Shown here: piece after piece, positions 1 to 7,321 of the stretch
How the letters are laid out: every line of letters starts with the position of its first letter
Position numbering within the stretch: position 1 is the stretch's first letter
Source: an uncultured Bacilli bacterium
Lineage (GTDB): Bacteria; Bacillota_I; Bacilli_A; RF39; UBA660
DNA: 14,359 nt
NCBI GenBank assembly: GCA_944358685.1
Contig: CALVRQ010000103.1
Span: forward strand, 1 to 14,359
Direction: 5' to 3'
Program-made: the position numbers and the translations under genes
Notes under the pieces: model-generated
What the model saw: the letters and a program-made list of their open reading frames with translations, nothing else
The model's database searches: none
What the model was told of the DNA's origin: nothing

Positions 1-368
1 AAGCAAAAGACCAAAAAGATCCTATTCATGTTGATACTGACCAAATAACTAACGATAAAACAATTGCAATTGAAAATACCGAAGATACTCTTCAAACAAT
101 TGATTTAGATGGTGTAAATCTTGTTGTTAAAGATGCATCAGGTAATGAACTTTATAGATCTGATGAACTTGTTGTAGGAACAACTGTAGAAGTTAGTAAT
201 CCTGAAGTAGAACAACCAACTACTCCTGAAAATCCAGAAGAAGAAAAACCTGAAGAAGTTAAAGATGAAGTAGAAAATCCAAAGACTTCAGATGGAATTA
301 TGATTGCTTTTGGCTTACTTGCTGTAAGTATTGTTACAGGATTTATTGCTAAAAAGAAATTATCTTAA
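1..368 (+). CDS. C-terminal end of a sortase-anchored surface protein (5' truncated by window)
   Basis: The frame is open from position 3 to the TAA at 366-368, giving the last 121 residues of a longer protein; no start lies in the window. The first ~60 residues look like the end of an extracellular beta-rich domain. Then comes a Pro/Glu/Thr-rich, strongly acidic linker (residues ~66-91) of the wall-spanning kind. The tail has the cell-wall sorting layout: the pentapeptide NPKTS (residues 92-96), Asp97, a hydrophobic segment (98-116) and a positive end (KKKLS). This is an LPXTG-like signal with Asn for Leu and Ser for the usual Gly, so a housekeeping or class B-like sortase would be expected to cleave after Thr95. 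That reading rests on the layout and is inference for the enzyme class. A hairpin terminator follows directly. The protein's function cannot be read from this fragment. Confidence 0.8.
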   Translation, partial: AKDQKDPIHVDTDQITNDKTIAIENTEDTLQTIDLDGVNLVVKDASGNELYRSDELVVGTTVEVSNPEVEQPTTPENPEEEKPEEVKDEVENPKTSDGIMIAFGLLAVSIVTGFIAKKKLS

Positions 369-380
369 TTAAATGATTTT

Positions 381-416
381 AAAAAGTGCCTTACACAAGA
401 GGTGCTTTTTTTATTT
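381..416 (+). terminator. Intrinsic terminator after the surface protein gene
   Basis: A 10-bp stem (381-390 with 401-410, including two G-U pairs) has a 10-nt loop, and its 3' arm runs into a T-rich tract. It lies 12 nt after the stop codon of the sortase-anchored protein. Confidence 0.75.
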
Positions 417-467
417 AATAGGAATTTGCTTCCGTAAAAAAATAAACAAGATTATTTAATTTTGATG

Positions 468-473
468 TATAAT
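468..473 (+). promoter_or_regulatory. -10 element (TATAAT) upstream of the DUF2779 gene
   Basis: A consensus TATAAT stands 16 nt before the ATG at 490. No convincing -35 hexamer lies 16-18 nt upstream. Transcription would start near 480, leaving a very short leader that still includes the AGGTGA-type ribosome binding site at about 479-484. Confidence 0.45.
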
Positions 474-489
474 TTAGATAGGTGATATT

Positions 490-2316
490 ATGGCAATAAC
501 TAAGACTAAATTTATAAATTATTCAAGGTGTCCAAGATATGTAGCTTTAGATGATTTAAAAAAAGAAAAGTTAGATAGTATGATTTCAATTGAAGAATAT
601 AAAAAGGAGGAAGAATTAGAACATATTACAGAGTTACTTGGTGGCATGTTTGATGAAAATGGCAATGATTTAATTGATGTTAAAAACGAACATTTAGAGA
701 CGATGATGCCATATTATAATAAAGTTGAGATTTTAGCTGGTGAACTGGCTTCGAAATATTTTAAGGGGGATTTTAAGTTTTCAAAAAGTACTTATAATCA
801 GGAAAGCTTTGATGCGGTGGTTGATAATATTAGATATTTGTGTTATGTAGATATATATAATGAAAATGATGATGGTATTAATATTATTGAGGTTAAAGCT
901 ACGACGATGAAGAAATATTTAGCTTTAGGAAGTAAGGAATATTCTATATTTAAAAAAGGTGATGATGGAATATATTATTTACTTGAGGATTTGAATTTGA
1001 ATATAGAAGATTATATGCCATTTAAAGTTTATGAGAGAAATAGAGATAAATTATTTGATAAATATTCGGCTCCTGGACATTATATTTATGATATTGCAGT
1101 TCAAAGATTTATTATAGAAAATGATTTGAAAAGTCATGGTGGTAATAAGAATGTTAAATATTATTTAGCGGTTTTAAATAGTAATTATGTTTTTGATGGG
1201 AAGTATGAAGAAGGGGAAGCTAAATATGATACTATAAATGGTGAAGATATTATTTCATACATTGATGTGACGAGTGTTACAAGCTATTTAATGGATAAAA
1301 TATATTTAGATAGTAAAAAGATAAAAAGGTATATAGATAATCTTAGTGGTGATAGGGTACCTTTAGGAGAATACTGTGAGTATAAAAAGACAGTTAAGTG
1401 TAAGTATTGTCCACTTTGTTTTGATATTTTGCCAGAAAAACACTCTATATTTGCTTATATAAATAATAATTTTGGTTTTAAAAAAGGCAATATTAAGTAT
1501 GATACTTATGATTTGATTAATGATGGCAAGGTGAGTATGTTAGATATTCCTGATGAGATGCTTAATAGAGAGAAAAATAGGGTTCAAAAGGAGACTGTTA
1601 TTAGTGGTAAAGCTTATATAAATGAAAGAAAAATTAAAGATGGTATTAAACAAATTACATATCCACTTTATCATTTAGATTTTGAAACTTTTCCTTGTCC
1701 ACTACCTAGATATAAAGGTGAAAGACCTTATACACAGTCGGTATTTCAATTTTCTCTGCACGTTGAAAGAGAACCTGGAGTATGTGATAAAGAGAAAGAT
1801 CATTATGGTTATTTGGCCCCTAATCACGATGATCATAGATTAGATTTGGTTAAGTTAATGTGTGATTTGATTCCTGATGATAAGATGGTTTTAGTTTATA
1901 ATGATTCATTTGAAAAAACGAGGTTAAAGGAACTTGCTTATATCTTTCCTGAATATAGAGACAAATTGCTTAAAATAAGGGATAATGTGTTTGATTTGAT
2001 GAATATTGTTAAGACTAAATCTTCTTTGTATGAAATGCTTGGTTATTCTAAGGGTGAAGCGAAAATGTTTAATTATTATCATCCTGATATGGATGGTTCA
2101 TTTTCTATTAAGAAAGTTTTACCTTTGTTTTCTAATTTGACTTATAAAGGTATGGAAGTTGGTAATGGGGTTGAGGCGATGGTTACTTATGCGTCTTTTC
2201 CTAAGTTACTTCCTTTAGATTATAAGCATAAATATCAGAAATTAGTAGAGTATTGTCAGCAAGATACTTATGCTATGTTTGCGGTGCTTGATGGTCTTAG
2301 AAAAAGCGTTAAGTAA
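490..2316 (+). CDS. DUF2779 protein: Cas4-like nuclease domain plus DEDD-type exonuclease domain
   Basis: A 608-residue cytosolic protein without signal peptide or membrane segment. The N-terminal half resembles a Cas4/RecB-type PD-(D/E)XK nuclease. Cys14 (SRCPR) would pair with a C-terminal Cys cluster at 296, 304, 307 and 310 (CKYCPLC), as in 4Fe-4S Cas4 enzymes. Asp121 and Glu134-x-Lys136 (IEVKATT) fit the catalytic core. The C-terminal part (from ~393) is the DUF2779 region and looks like an RNase H-fold 3'-5' exonuclease: Asp397-x-Glu399 (LDFETF), Asp472 (YNDSFE) and Asp592 (CQQDTYAM) would form the DEDD set. No CRISPR array or cas gene is nearby, and the gene stands alone between a terminator and rpoZ. 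DUF2779 proteins are known from Mollicutes and other bacteria without a settled role; nucleic-acid processing or repair is inference. The ATG at 490 is preceded by a GGTGA ribosome binding site. Confidence 0.85.
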   Translation: MAITKTKFINYSRCPRYVALDDLKKEKLDSMISIEEYKKEEELEHITELLGGMFDENGNDLIDVKNEHLETMMPYYNKVEILAGELASKYFKGDFKFSKSTYNQESFDAVVDNIRYLCYVDIYNENDDGINIIEVKATTMKKYLALGSKEYSIFKKGDDGIYYLLEDLNLNIEDYMPFKVYERNRDKLFDKYSAPGHYIYDIAVQRFIIENDLKSHGGNKNVKYYLAVLNSNYVFDGKYEEGEAKYDTINGEDIISYIDVTSVTSYLMDKIYLDSKKIKRYIDNLSGDRVPLGEYCEYKKTVKCKYCPLCFDILPEKHSIFAYINNNFGFKKGNIKYDTYDLINDGKVSMLDIPDEMLNREKNRVQKETVISGKAYINERKIKDGIKQITYPLYHLDFETFPCPLPRYKGERPYTQSVFQFSLHVEREPGVCDKEKDHYGYLAPNHDDHRLDLVKLMCDLIPDDKMVLVYNDSFEKTRLKELAYIFPEYRDKLLKIRDNVFDLMNIVKTKSSLYEMLGYSKGEAKMFNYYHPDMDGSFSIKKVLPLFSNLTYKGMEVGNGVEAMVTYASFPKLLPLDYKHKYQKLVEYCQQDTYAMFAVLDGLRKSVK

Positions 2317-2337
2317 TGTCAAATTTTGGCGTTTTTC
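2301..2337 (+). terminator. Weak possible terminator overlapping the DUF2779 stop codon
   Basis: AAAAAGCG at 2301-2308 can pair with CGTTTTT at 2330-2336 with one bulged G, followed by a T-rich stretch. The stem is short and the loop long, and the structure would span the stop codon at 2314-2316. Termination here is uncertain. Confidence 0.3.
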
Positions 2338-2366
2338 TTGTATTTTTTTAAAAAGTGTTATATAGT
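2338..2366 (+). promoter_or_regulatory. Promoter of rpoZ
   Basis: TTGTAT (2338-2343), a 17-nt spacer and TATAGT (2361-2366) form a sigma-A-type promoter. An overlapping alternative is an extended -10, TGT followed by TATATA (2356-2364). Either gives a transcript starting within a few bases of the Shine-Dalgarno sequence at 2374-2380. Confidence 0.6.
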
Positions 2367-2386
2367 TGGTTATAGGAGGGGTAACT

Positions 2387-2587
2387 ATGATATATCCATC
2401 AATTGATGCATTACTACAGAAAATTGAATCAAAATATTTACTTGTTAATATTGCTTCTAAAAGAGCTAAAGAAATGGATGATACAAGTTATTTTCAAATG
2501 AAAGAAAATGAATATAAATCTTCAAAAAATATTGGTAGAGCTTTAGAGGAAATTAACAAGAATTTAATTCATATTAAAAAAAGTTAA
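2387..2587 (+). CDS. rpoZ: DNA-directed RNA polymerase omega subunit
   Basis: A 66-residue protein with the omega-subunit pattern: MIYPSIDALLQKIESKYLL at the N-terminus (Firmicutes omega begins with a similar YPSID...KY.LV), then an AxKRAKEM segment and IGRALEEI near the C-terminus. Omega binds the beta-prime subunit and assists assembly of core RNA polymerase. The start is set at the ATG at 2387 because AGGAGGG (2374-2380) lies 6 nt upstream and homology begins with this Met; an upstream in-frame TTG at 2366 would place the ribosome binding site inside the gene. In many Bacillota rpoZ sits between gmk and priA; here it stands alone between its own promoter and a hairpin terminator. Confidence 0.85.
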   Translation: MIYPSIDALLQKIESKYLLVNIASKRAKEMDDTSYFQMKENEYKSSKNIGRALEEINKNLIHIKKS

Positions 2588-2590
2588 ATG

Positions 2591-2630
2591 AAATCAGCCA
2601 TATAATTAATAGAATGGTTGATTTTTCTTT
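2591..2630 (+). terminator. Intrinsic terminator of rpoZ
   Basis: An 11-bp stem (2591-2601 with 2614-2624, one G-U pair), a 12-nt loop and a T-rich tail, 3 nt after the rpoZ stop codon. The 3' arm overlaps the -35 element of the secG promoter. Confidence 0.8.
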
Positions 2631-2646
2631 GATTTTATGGTAAATT
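2618..2646 (+). promoter_or_regulatory. Promoter of secG
   Basis: TTGATT (2618-2623), a 17-nt spacer and TAAATT (2641-2646) preceded by TGG, i.e. an extended -10. The -35 box is embedded in the 3' arm of the rpoZ terminator, so the two signals share sequence. Confidence 0.6.
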
Positions 2647-2667
2647 ATTAGAAGTCGGAGGGATACT

Positions 2668-2886
2668 ATGGAAATACTTTTAATTATTGTATCTATTTTA
2701 TTAATTGCAATTGTCCTTTTACAAAGTGGTAAGGCTGTAAGCCCTGATAGTAATATTATGGGTGGTAATGATGAATTATTCGCAAACCGTAAAGAAAGAG
2801 GCGGAGAATTATTTATAACTAGATTAACGGCTCTTTTGGGTGTGGTGTTTTTTGCTATTTGTATTGCTATGAATTTTATAAAATAG
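2668..2886 (+). CDS. secG: Protein translocase subunit SecG
   Basis: A 72-residue membrane protein of normal SecG length. It has two hydrophobic helices (residues ~2-19 and ~53-71) joined by a polar loop with the family pattern: LLQSGK after helix 1, a Gly-rich MGG stretch, then a basic segment before TRLTALLGVVFF. SecG is the small auxiliary subunit of the SecYEG channel and aids SecA-driven export. GGAGGG (2657-2662) lies 5 nt before the ATG. In many Bacillota secG is followed by rnr and smpB; here a strong terminator follows and the gene is monocistronic. Confidence 0.9.
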   Translation: MEILLIIVSILLIAIVLLQSGKAVSPDSNIMGGNDELFANRKERGGELFITRLTALLGVVFFAICIAMNFIK

Positions 2887-2926
2887 GTAAATATATTGTC
2901 AAATAGATGGTTATGAGTTAACAAAG

Positions 2927-2974
2927 TAATAGAACTTATGATAAAAAATATATGGAGTTCTATTATTTTTTTTT
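2927..2974 (+). terminator. Strong intrinsic terminator of secG
   Basis: A perfect 10-bp inverted repeat (2927-2936 with 2956-2965) and a 19-nt loop are followed at once by nine T residues (2966-2974). Confidence 0.85.
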
Positions 2975-2980
2975 GTAATT

Positions 2981-2989
2981 TGGTATAAT
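2981..2989 (+). promoter_or_regulatory. Extended -10 promoter of the rlmN operon
   Basis: TGG followed by the consensus TATAAT (2984-2989) makes an extended -10. No -35 is obvious, because that position falls in the T tract of the secG terminator. Transcription would begin near 2996, with the AAGGTGAG ribosome binding site (2997-3004) in the first bases of the RNA. No other convincing promoter was seen down to nifJ. Confidence 0.6.
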
Positions 2990-3009
2990 TAAATATAAGG
3001 TGAGAATTT

Positions 3010-4032
3010 ATGAACATATATGGAAAGACTCTTAAGGAATTAGAAAGTTATTTTTTAGATATTGGTGAAAAGAAATTTAAAGCTATTCAAGTGTATGACT
3101 GGCTTTATAAAAAAAGAGTTCATTCATTTGATGAGATGACGAATGTTAAAAAGAGTGTTATAGAAAAATTAAAAGAAGATTTTAATATGAATAAACTTAA
3201 TATATTAAGAGTTCAAAATGGAAAAGATGTTCATAAATATTTATTTGAACTTGATGATGGTCAAAAAGTTGAAGCGGTTTTAATGAATCATGATTATGGC
3301 AATAGTTTATGTGTGTCAACGCAAGTTGGGTGTAATATGGGCTGCGCTTTTTGTGAAAGTGGTAGACTTAAAAAGGTTCGTAATTTAGAAACTTATGAAA
3401 TGGTATTGCAATTACTTTTGGTGGAAGAAGATTTAGGTGTTAGAATTTCACATGTTGTTTTGATGGGAATTGGAGAGCCTTTTGATAATTATGATAACGT
3501 AATGAGATTTATTGATATTATCAATAGTGATTATGGTACCGCGATTGGAGCGAGACATATTACAGTATCTACTTGTGGGATAGTACCTAAAATAAAAGAG
3601 TTTACGAAAGAAAAAAGACAGGTTAATTTAGCTATTAGTCTGCACGCTCCTAATGATAAACTTCGAAGCAAGCTTATGAAGATTAATAAAGTGTATCCAC
3701 TTAATGAGGTTATGGATGCTATAAAAGAGTATTTAAGGGTTACTAATAGGAAGGTTACTTTTGAATATATTATGCTTGATGGAATAAATGATAGCGATGA
3801 ATGCGCTATAGAACTTGCTCATTTACTTAAGGGTTTAACGGCTTATGTTAATTTGATACCATATAATGAGACTAGTCATATAGAGTTTAAGAAAACAAGT
3901 AGAGATAAAATAATGCATTTTTATGATATACTTAAGAAAAATAAAATAAATGTGACGGTGCGCAAGGAGTTTGGCAGTGAAGTCAGTGCTGCTTGTGGGC
4001 AACTACGTAGTAACTTTGAGGAGGGAAAATAA
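3010..4032 (+). CDS. rlmN: Dual-specificity 23S rRNA/tRNA adenine-C2 methyltransferase RlmN
   Basis: A 340-residue radical-SAM enzyme of normal length. RlmN methylates C2 of A2503 in 23S rRNA and of A37 in certain tRNAs, tuning the peptide exit tunnel and decoding. The 4Fe-4S motif CxxxCxxC is at Cys108, Cys112 and Cys115 (GCNMGCAFC). The SAM-binding GxGEP motif is GIGEP at 153-157, with Ile where Met is usual. The C-terminal catalytic Cys329 (SAACGQLR) that forms the methyl-protein thioether is present. AAGGTGAG sits 5 nt before the ATG. It opens the classical cluster rlmN-prpC-prkC-rsgA-rpe, and its TAA overlaps the next ATG by one base (TAATG), pointing to translational coupling. The paralogue Cfr is less likely given this conserved location. 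Confidence 0.92.
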   Translation: MNIYGKTLKELESYFLDIGEKKFKAIQVYDWLYKKRVHSFDEMTNVKKSVIEKLKEDFNMNKLNILRVQNGKDVHKYLFELDDGQKVEAVLMNHDYGNSLCVSTQVGCNMGCAFCESGRLKKVRNLETYEMVLQLLLVEEDLGVRISHVVLMGIGEPFDNYDNVMRFIDIINSDYGTAIGARHITVSTCGIVPKIKEFTKEKRQVNLAISLHAPNDKLRSKLMKINKVYPLNEVMDAIKEYLRVTNRKVTFEYIMLDGINDSDECAIELAHLLKGLTAYVNLIPYNETSHIEFKKTSRDKIMHFYDILKKNKINVTVRKEFGSEVSAACGQLRSNFEEGK

Positions 4033-4769
4033 TGGAATTTTCATATTTGACTGATCCTGGACAAGTCCGAGATCATAATGAAGACAGTGTAACAATTGTA
4101 AAAAATGAAGCTGGTGAAATTTTGATGGCGGTTGCCGATGGTATGGGTGGCCACAAGGGTGGTGAGATTGCTTCATCAATTGCAATTACTCATATCGGTA
4201 AGAGATTTATTGATACCTCTAGTGTTGGTAATAAAGATGAGGCAATTAACTTTTTAAAAGAGGTTGTTAGTGAAGCTAATATGCTTTTATATAAGTATAC
4301 AGAAAATAATCCAGAGAGTGTTGGAATGGGTACAACAATAGTTATAGCTCTTTTGACAGATGAGTTTTTGCTTTTTGGAAATATTGGTGATTCTTCAGGT
4401 TTTGTTATTAAAGATAAAAAATTATATAAAATAACTAATGATCATACTTTGGTTAATTTATTAGTAAAATCTGGTGAAATTACAGAAGAAGAAGCTAAGG
4501 ATCATCCGAGAAAGAATGTTTTGATGAGAGCACTTGGGGCTAATATTACAGTGGAAATGGATGTGTTTGATGTTGAGAGAGATGTTAGTGGAATACTTCT
4601 TTGTAGTGACGGACTTACTAATATGCTTGATGAAAGACAGATTGAGAATGTGCTAGATAGTGATTTAGATATAGATGCAAAGGTTCAAAAACTTATTAAT
4701 AAAGCTAATAATCGTGGTGGAACAGATAATATTTCAGTTGCTTATTTACAGAAGGAGGAAATTAAATGA
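4032..4769 (+). CDS. stp: PP2C-family serine/threonine phosphatase Stp/PrpC
   Basis: A 245-residue cytosolic metal-dependent phosphatase that reverses the action of the neighbouring PASTA kinase. The PP2C motifs appear in order: RDHNEDS (14-19), the metal-binding VADGMGGHKGGE (34-45, Asp36/Gly37), GMGTT (98-102), GNIGDS (116-121), the flap-region stretch NDHTLVNLLV (136-145), the metal ligand Asp193 in LLCSDGL, and Asp232 in GGTDNISV. After GDS the family usually has Arg; here it is Ser122 (GDSSG), a mild departure. The start overlaps the rlmN stop (TAATG) and has GAGGAGGGA just upstream. Its own TGA overlaps the prkC start as ATGA, so kinase and phosphatase are translationally coupled. Confidence 0.93.
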   Translation: MEFSYLTDPGQVRDHNEDSVTIVKNEAGEILMAVADGMGGHKGGEIASSIAITHIGKRFIDTSSVGNKDEAINFLKEVVSEANMLLYKYTENNPESVGMGTTIVIALLTDEFLLFGNIGDSSGFVIKDKKLYKITNDHTLVNLLVKSGEITEEEAKDHPRKNVLMRALGANITVEMDVFDVERDVSGILLCSDGLTNMLDERQIENVLDSDLDIDAKVQKLINKANNRGGTDNISVAYLQKEEIK

Positions 4770-6481
4770 TAACAAGGGGACAACTTATTAATGATCGTTA
4801 TGAAATTATTAGGTCTATTGGTGAGGGTGGAATGGCTAATGTTTATTTAGCTCAAGATACTATTTTGGATAGAAAAGTTGCGGTTAAGATTTTAAGAGGT
4901 GATTTGGCCGAAGATGAAAAGTTTGTAAGACGTTTTCAAAGAGAAGCTATTTCTGCTAGTTCACTTAATGATCCAAATATTGTTGAGGTTTATGATGTTG
5001 GAGAAGATGATGGTAAATATTTTATTGTTATGGAATATGTTCAAGGTCTTACTTTGAAGCAACTTGTTAAAAAAAGAGGTAGTTTAACTTTACCAGAAGT
5101 GCAAGATATAATGCTTCAGCTTACTAGTGCGGTAGCGCATGCACATGAAAGTTATATTATTCATCGCGATATTAAACCACAAAATGTTATTATTTTAGAA
5201 GATGGAAGAGTTAAGATAATGGATTTTGGTATTGCAGTTGCTTTAAATGCGGGAGAGTTTACGCAGACTAATAGTGTTATGGGAACAGTTTATTACATAC
5301 CGCCTGAGCAAGCTAATGGTGGAGCTGCAACTGTGAAGAGTGATATATATTCACTTGGAATTTTAATGTATGAGCTTGTTACAGGGCATGTTCCATTTAA
5401 AGGTGATAATCCAGTTGAAGTGGCTATTAAACATATGAATGAGCCTATTCCAAGTATTTGTGAGTATGATCCTGAAATGCCACAGTCTATTGAAAATATT
5501 ATTTTAAGGGCATCGGCTAAGAATCCTAAGAATCGTTATGATTCGGCATGGGAGATGCATGAAGATTTAGAGACGGCTTTAGATAAAGATAGATTTAATG
5601 AGCCTAAGGTTGTTTATAAATACCGTGAAAAGGGATTTGAGGATGATGAGTCAGTTCCTAAGCAAGGTAGAGCGGCTAGAAATGCCGAAAAAGATGAAAA
5701 CAAAAAAGATAAGAGAATGAATAAAGCATTAATTGCGGTGGGAACGATTGTGGCAATACTTATTGCAGCTTTGATATTTGTATTTATTGTATGGCCAAAG
5801 ATTTCTGATAAACCGGATATTGAAATTCCAGATGTTAAGGGTATGACGGTTGAGCAAGCCGAAAGTACTTTGGAAGATAAAGGTTTTGAAGTTAGTGGTA
5901 AAACTAAGAAAGAAGCTAGTGATGATGTCGATGAAGGTAAGGTTATTGGAACTGATCCTGAGATAGGAGAGAGTTTGAAAGAGGGCTCTGAAATATCACT
6001 TATTGTGTCTAGTGGTTCAGAAAAGATTGAGATAGATGATTATACTGGCGAAGATTTTGACAAGGTTAAAGAGGAACTTGAAGATGCGGGAATTAGAGTT
6101 TTGAGTGATTTTAAAGATGTTTCGGCTAGTGAAAATGTTGAAGAAAATACAATTTTGGAACAAGATGTAGAGCCTGGTACTAAACTTGGCGACGGTGATA
6201 CAATTACTTTTGTTATTCCAAATATTTATGTAAGTTATCCTAATTTTACTGATGGAACTTATACAAGAGAAGATGTTCAAAAGTTTTGTGATGAAAATGG
6301 TCTTACTTTAAATGTTACTGAGGTAGAGGATCAGACTAAATCTGATGGTGCAGTTATATATCAAAATATGGCGGCTGGTAGTAAGGTTAGTAAGGGAGCT
6401 AATTTAAGAATAAAAGTTGTTAAAAATCCAGTACAAACAACTCCTGAAACAGAACCTAGTGATACTGGAGATATTGAGTAA
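4766..6481 (+). CDS. prkC: Membrane Ser/Thr protein kinase with three PASTA domains (PrkC/StkP type)
   Basis: A 571-residue one-pass membrane kinase that senses muropeptides or lipid II outside and phosphorylates division, wall and translation factors inside. The kinase domain spans residues ~11-270: Gly-rich loop GEGGMANV (19-26), catalytic Lys41 (VAVK), Glu60, HRD at 133-135, Asn140, DFG at 153-155, and an activation segment with several Thr/Ser (166-174) ending in PPEQ. A basic, charged juxtamembrane stretch (~283-320) leads to one transmembrane helix (~321-343). Three extracellular PASTA domains follow (about 352-415, 420-485, 489-553), then a short Pro/Thr tail. The middle PASTA is the most divergent at its start. 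The gene starts inside the stp stop codon (ATGA), with the GAAGGAGG site in stp, and lies directly before rsgA. In B. subtilis PrkC phosphorylates RsgA/CpgA, which makes the pairing functionally sensible. Confidence 0.95.
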   Translation: MITRGQLINDRYEIIRSIGEGGMANVYLAQDTILDRKVAVKILRGDLAEDEKFVRRFQREAISASSLNDPNIVEVYDVGEDDGKYFIVMEYVQGLTLKQLVKKRGSLTLPEVQDIMLQLTSAVAHAHESYIIHRDIKPQNVIILEDGRVKIMDFGIAVALNAGEFTQTNSVMGTVYYIPPEQANGGAATVKSDIYSLGILMYELVTGHVPFKGDNPVEVAIKHMNEPIPSICEYDPEMPQSIENIILRASAKNPKNRYDSAWEMHEDLETALDKDRFNEPKVVYKYREKGFEDDESVPKQGRAARNAEKDENKKDKRMNKALIAVGTIVAILIAALIFVFIVWPKISDKPDIEIPDVKGMTVEQAESTLEDKGFEVSGKTKKEASDDVDEGKVIGTDPEIGESLKEGSEISLIVSSGSEKIEIDDYTGEDFDKVKEELEDAGIRVLSDFKDVSASENVEENTILEQDVEPGTKLGDGDTITFVIPNIYVSYPNFTDGTYTREDVQKFCDENGLTLNVTEVEDQTKSDGAVIYQNMAAGSKVSKGANLRIKVVKNPVQTTPETEPSDTGDIE

Positions 6482-7309
6482 ATGCAGGGAAAAATAATTA
6501 AGCAAATTAGTAATGATTATACAGTAAAAAGTTTAGATGGTTTATATGTGTGTAAGGCTAGGGGGAAGTTTAGGAACCTTGGCCTTTCGCCAAAAACTGG
6601 TGATGAGGTTCTCTTTGATGAAGAAAATAAATATATTTTAGAAATATTACCTAGAAAGAATGAGCTTTATAGACCTGTAGTTGCAAATGTTGATATATTA
6701 CTAATTATTACTAGTTTAAAGAAACCAGATTTTTCTTCAAATTTACTTGATAAGTTTTTAGTTATATGTGAGTATAATAGGGTTAGACCAGTTATTATAT
6801 TTACGAAAGCTGATTTACTTAGTAAAGATGAGATGAATGAAATTAAGCCGATAATTGATTATTATAAGAAAATTGGTTATGAGGTTTATATGAATGATGA
6901 TATTTCTTCAATTAAAGAAATATTTTATGGTAAAGTATGTGTATTTGCTGGACAAAGTGGGGCTGGTAAATCGACGCTGCTTAATAGAATAAACCCTAAT
7001 TTGAATTTGAAAACAGGGGAGATTTCTCTTGCTTTAAATAGAGGGAAACACACTACTAGACATACAGAATTAATAGAGTTATGTGGTGGCTTGGTAGCGG
7101 ATACACCGGGATTTTCTGCTTTGGATTTTACGGGTATGAGTAAGGAAGATATTCGCGATAATTTTATCGAGTTTAATTTATATAGAGATGAATGTCAGTT
7201 TAGAGATTGTTTTCACATTCATGAGAAAAAATGTAAGGTTAAGGAAAAGGTTTATGATGGGGCAATTTTAAAAAGTAGATATGAAAATTATATAAATTTC
7301 CTAAAATGA
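6482..7309 (+). CDS. rsgA: Small ribosomal subunit biogenesis GTPase RsgA (YloQ/CpgA)
   Basis: A 275-residue circularly permuted GTPase that acts late in 30S subunit maturation. The N-terminal ~65 residues are an OB-fold RNA-binding domain. The G motifs come in permuted order: G4 TKAD (108-111), then the P-loop GQSGAGKST (157-165), the G2 region TTRHT (191-195) and G3 DTPG (207-210). The C-terminal zinc site reads Cys238-x4-Cys243-x-His245-x5-Cys251. Length is slightly short for the family (~290-300) but complete. The ATG follows the prkC stop codon with no gap. The ribosome binding site is weak (GGAG about 12 nt upstream), so translation probably depends on coupling to prkC. It ends in TGA, confirming TGA as a stop in this genome. 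Confidence 0.94.
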   Translation: MQGKIIKQISNDYTVKSLDGLYVCKARGKFRNLGLSPKTGDEVLFDEENKYILEILPRKNELYRPVVANVDILLIITSLKKPDFSSNLLDKFLVICEYNRVRPVIIFTKADLLSKDEMNEIKPIIDYYKKIGYEVYMNDDISSIKEIFYGKVCVFAGQSGAGKSTLLNRINPNLNLKTGEISLALNRGKHTTRHTELIELCGGLVADTPGFSALDFTGMSKEDIRDNFIEFNLYRDECQFRDCFHIHEKKCKVKEKVYDGAILKSRYENYINFLK

Positions 7310-7321
7310 GGTGATTATTAA

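Noticed and set aside
490..2316. Cas4-like domain as a sign of a CRISPR-Cas locus
   Set aside because: No repeat-spacer array or other cas-like gene is visible in the window; the C-terminal DUF2779 part places it in a different family.
2574..3017. Long minus-strand open frame across secG
   Set aside because: It lies opposite secG and its signals, with low-complexity Ile/Asn/Leu content typical of the antisense of AT-rich genes; secG is clearly the real gene.
3010..4032. rlmN as a Cfr-type resistance methyltransferase
   Set aside because: Its place at the head of the conserved rlmN-stp-prkC-rsgA-rpe cluster supports the housekeeping enzyme; no mobile element is adjacent.
4767..4769. Possible Mycoplasma-type code with TGA as Trp
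   Set aside because: TGA ends stp and rsgA exactly where the families end, and Trp in nifJ and elsewhere is encoded by TGG.
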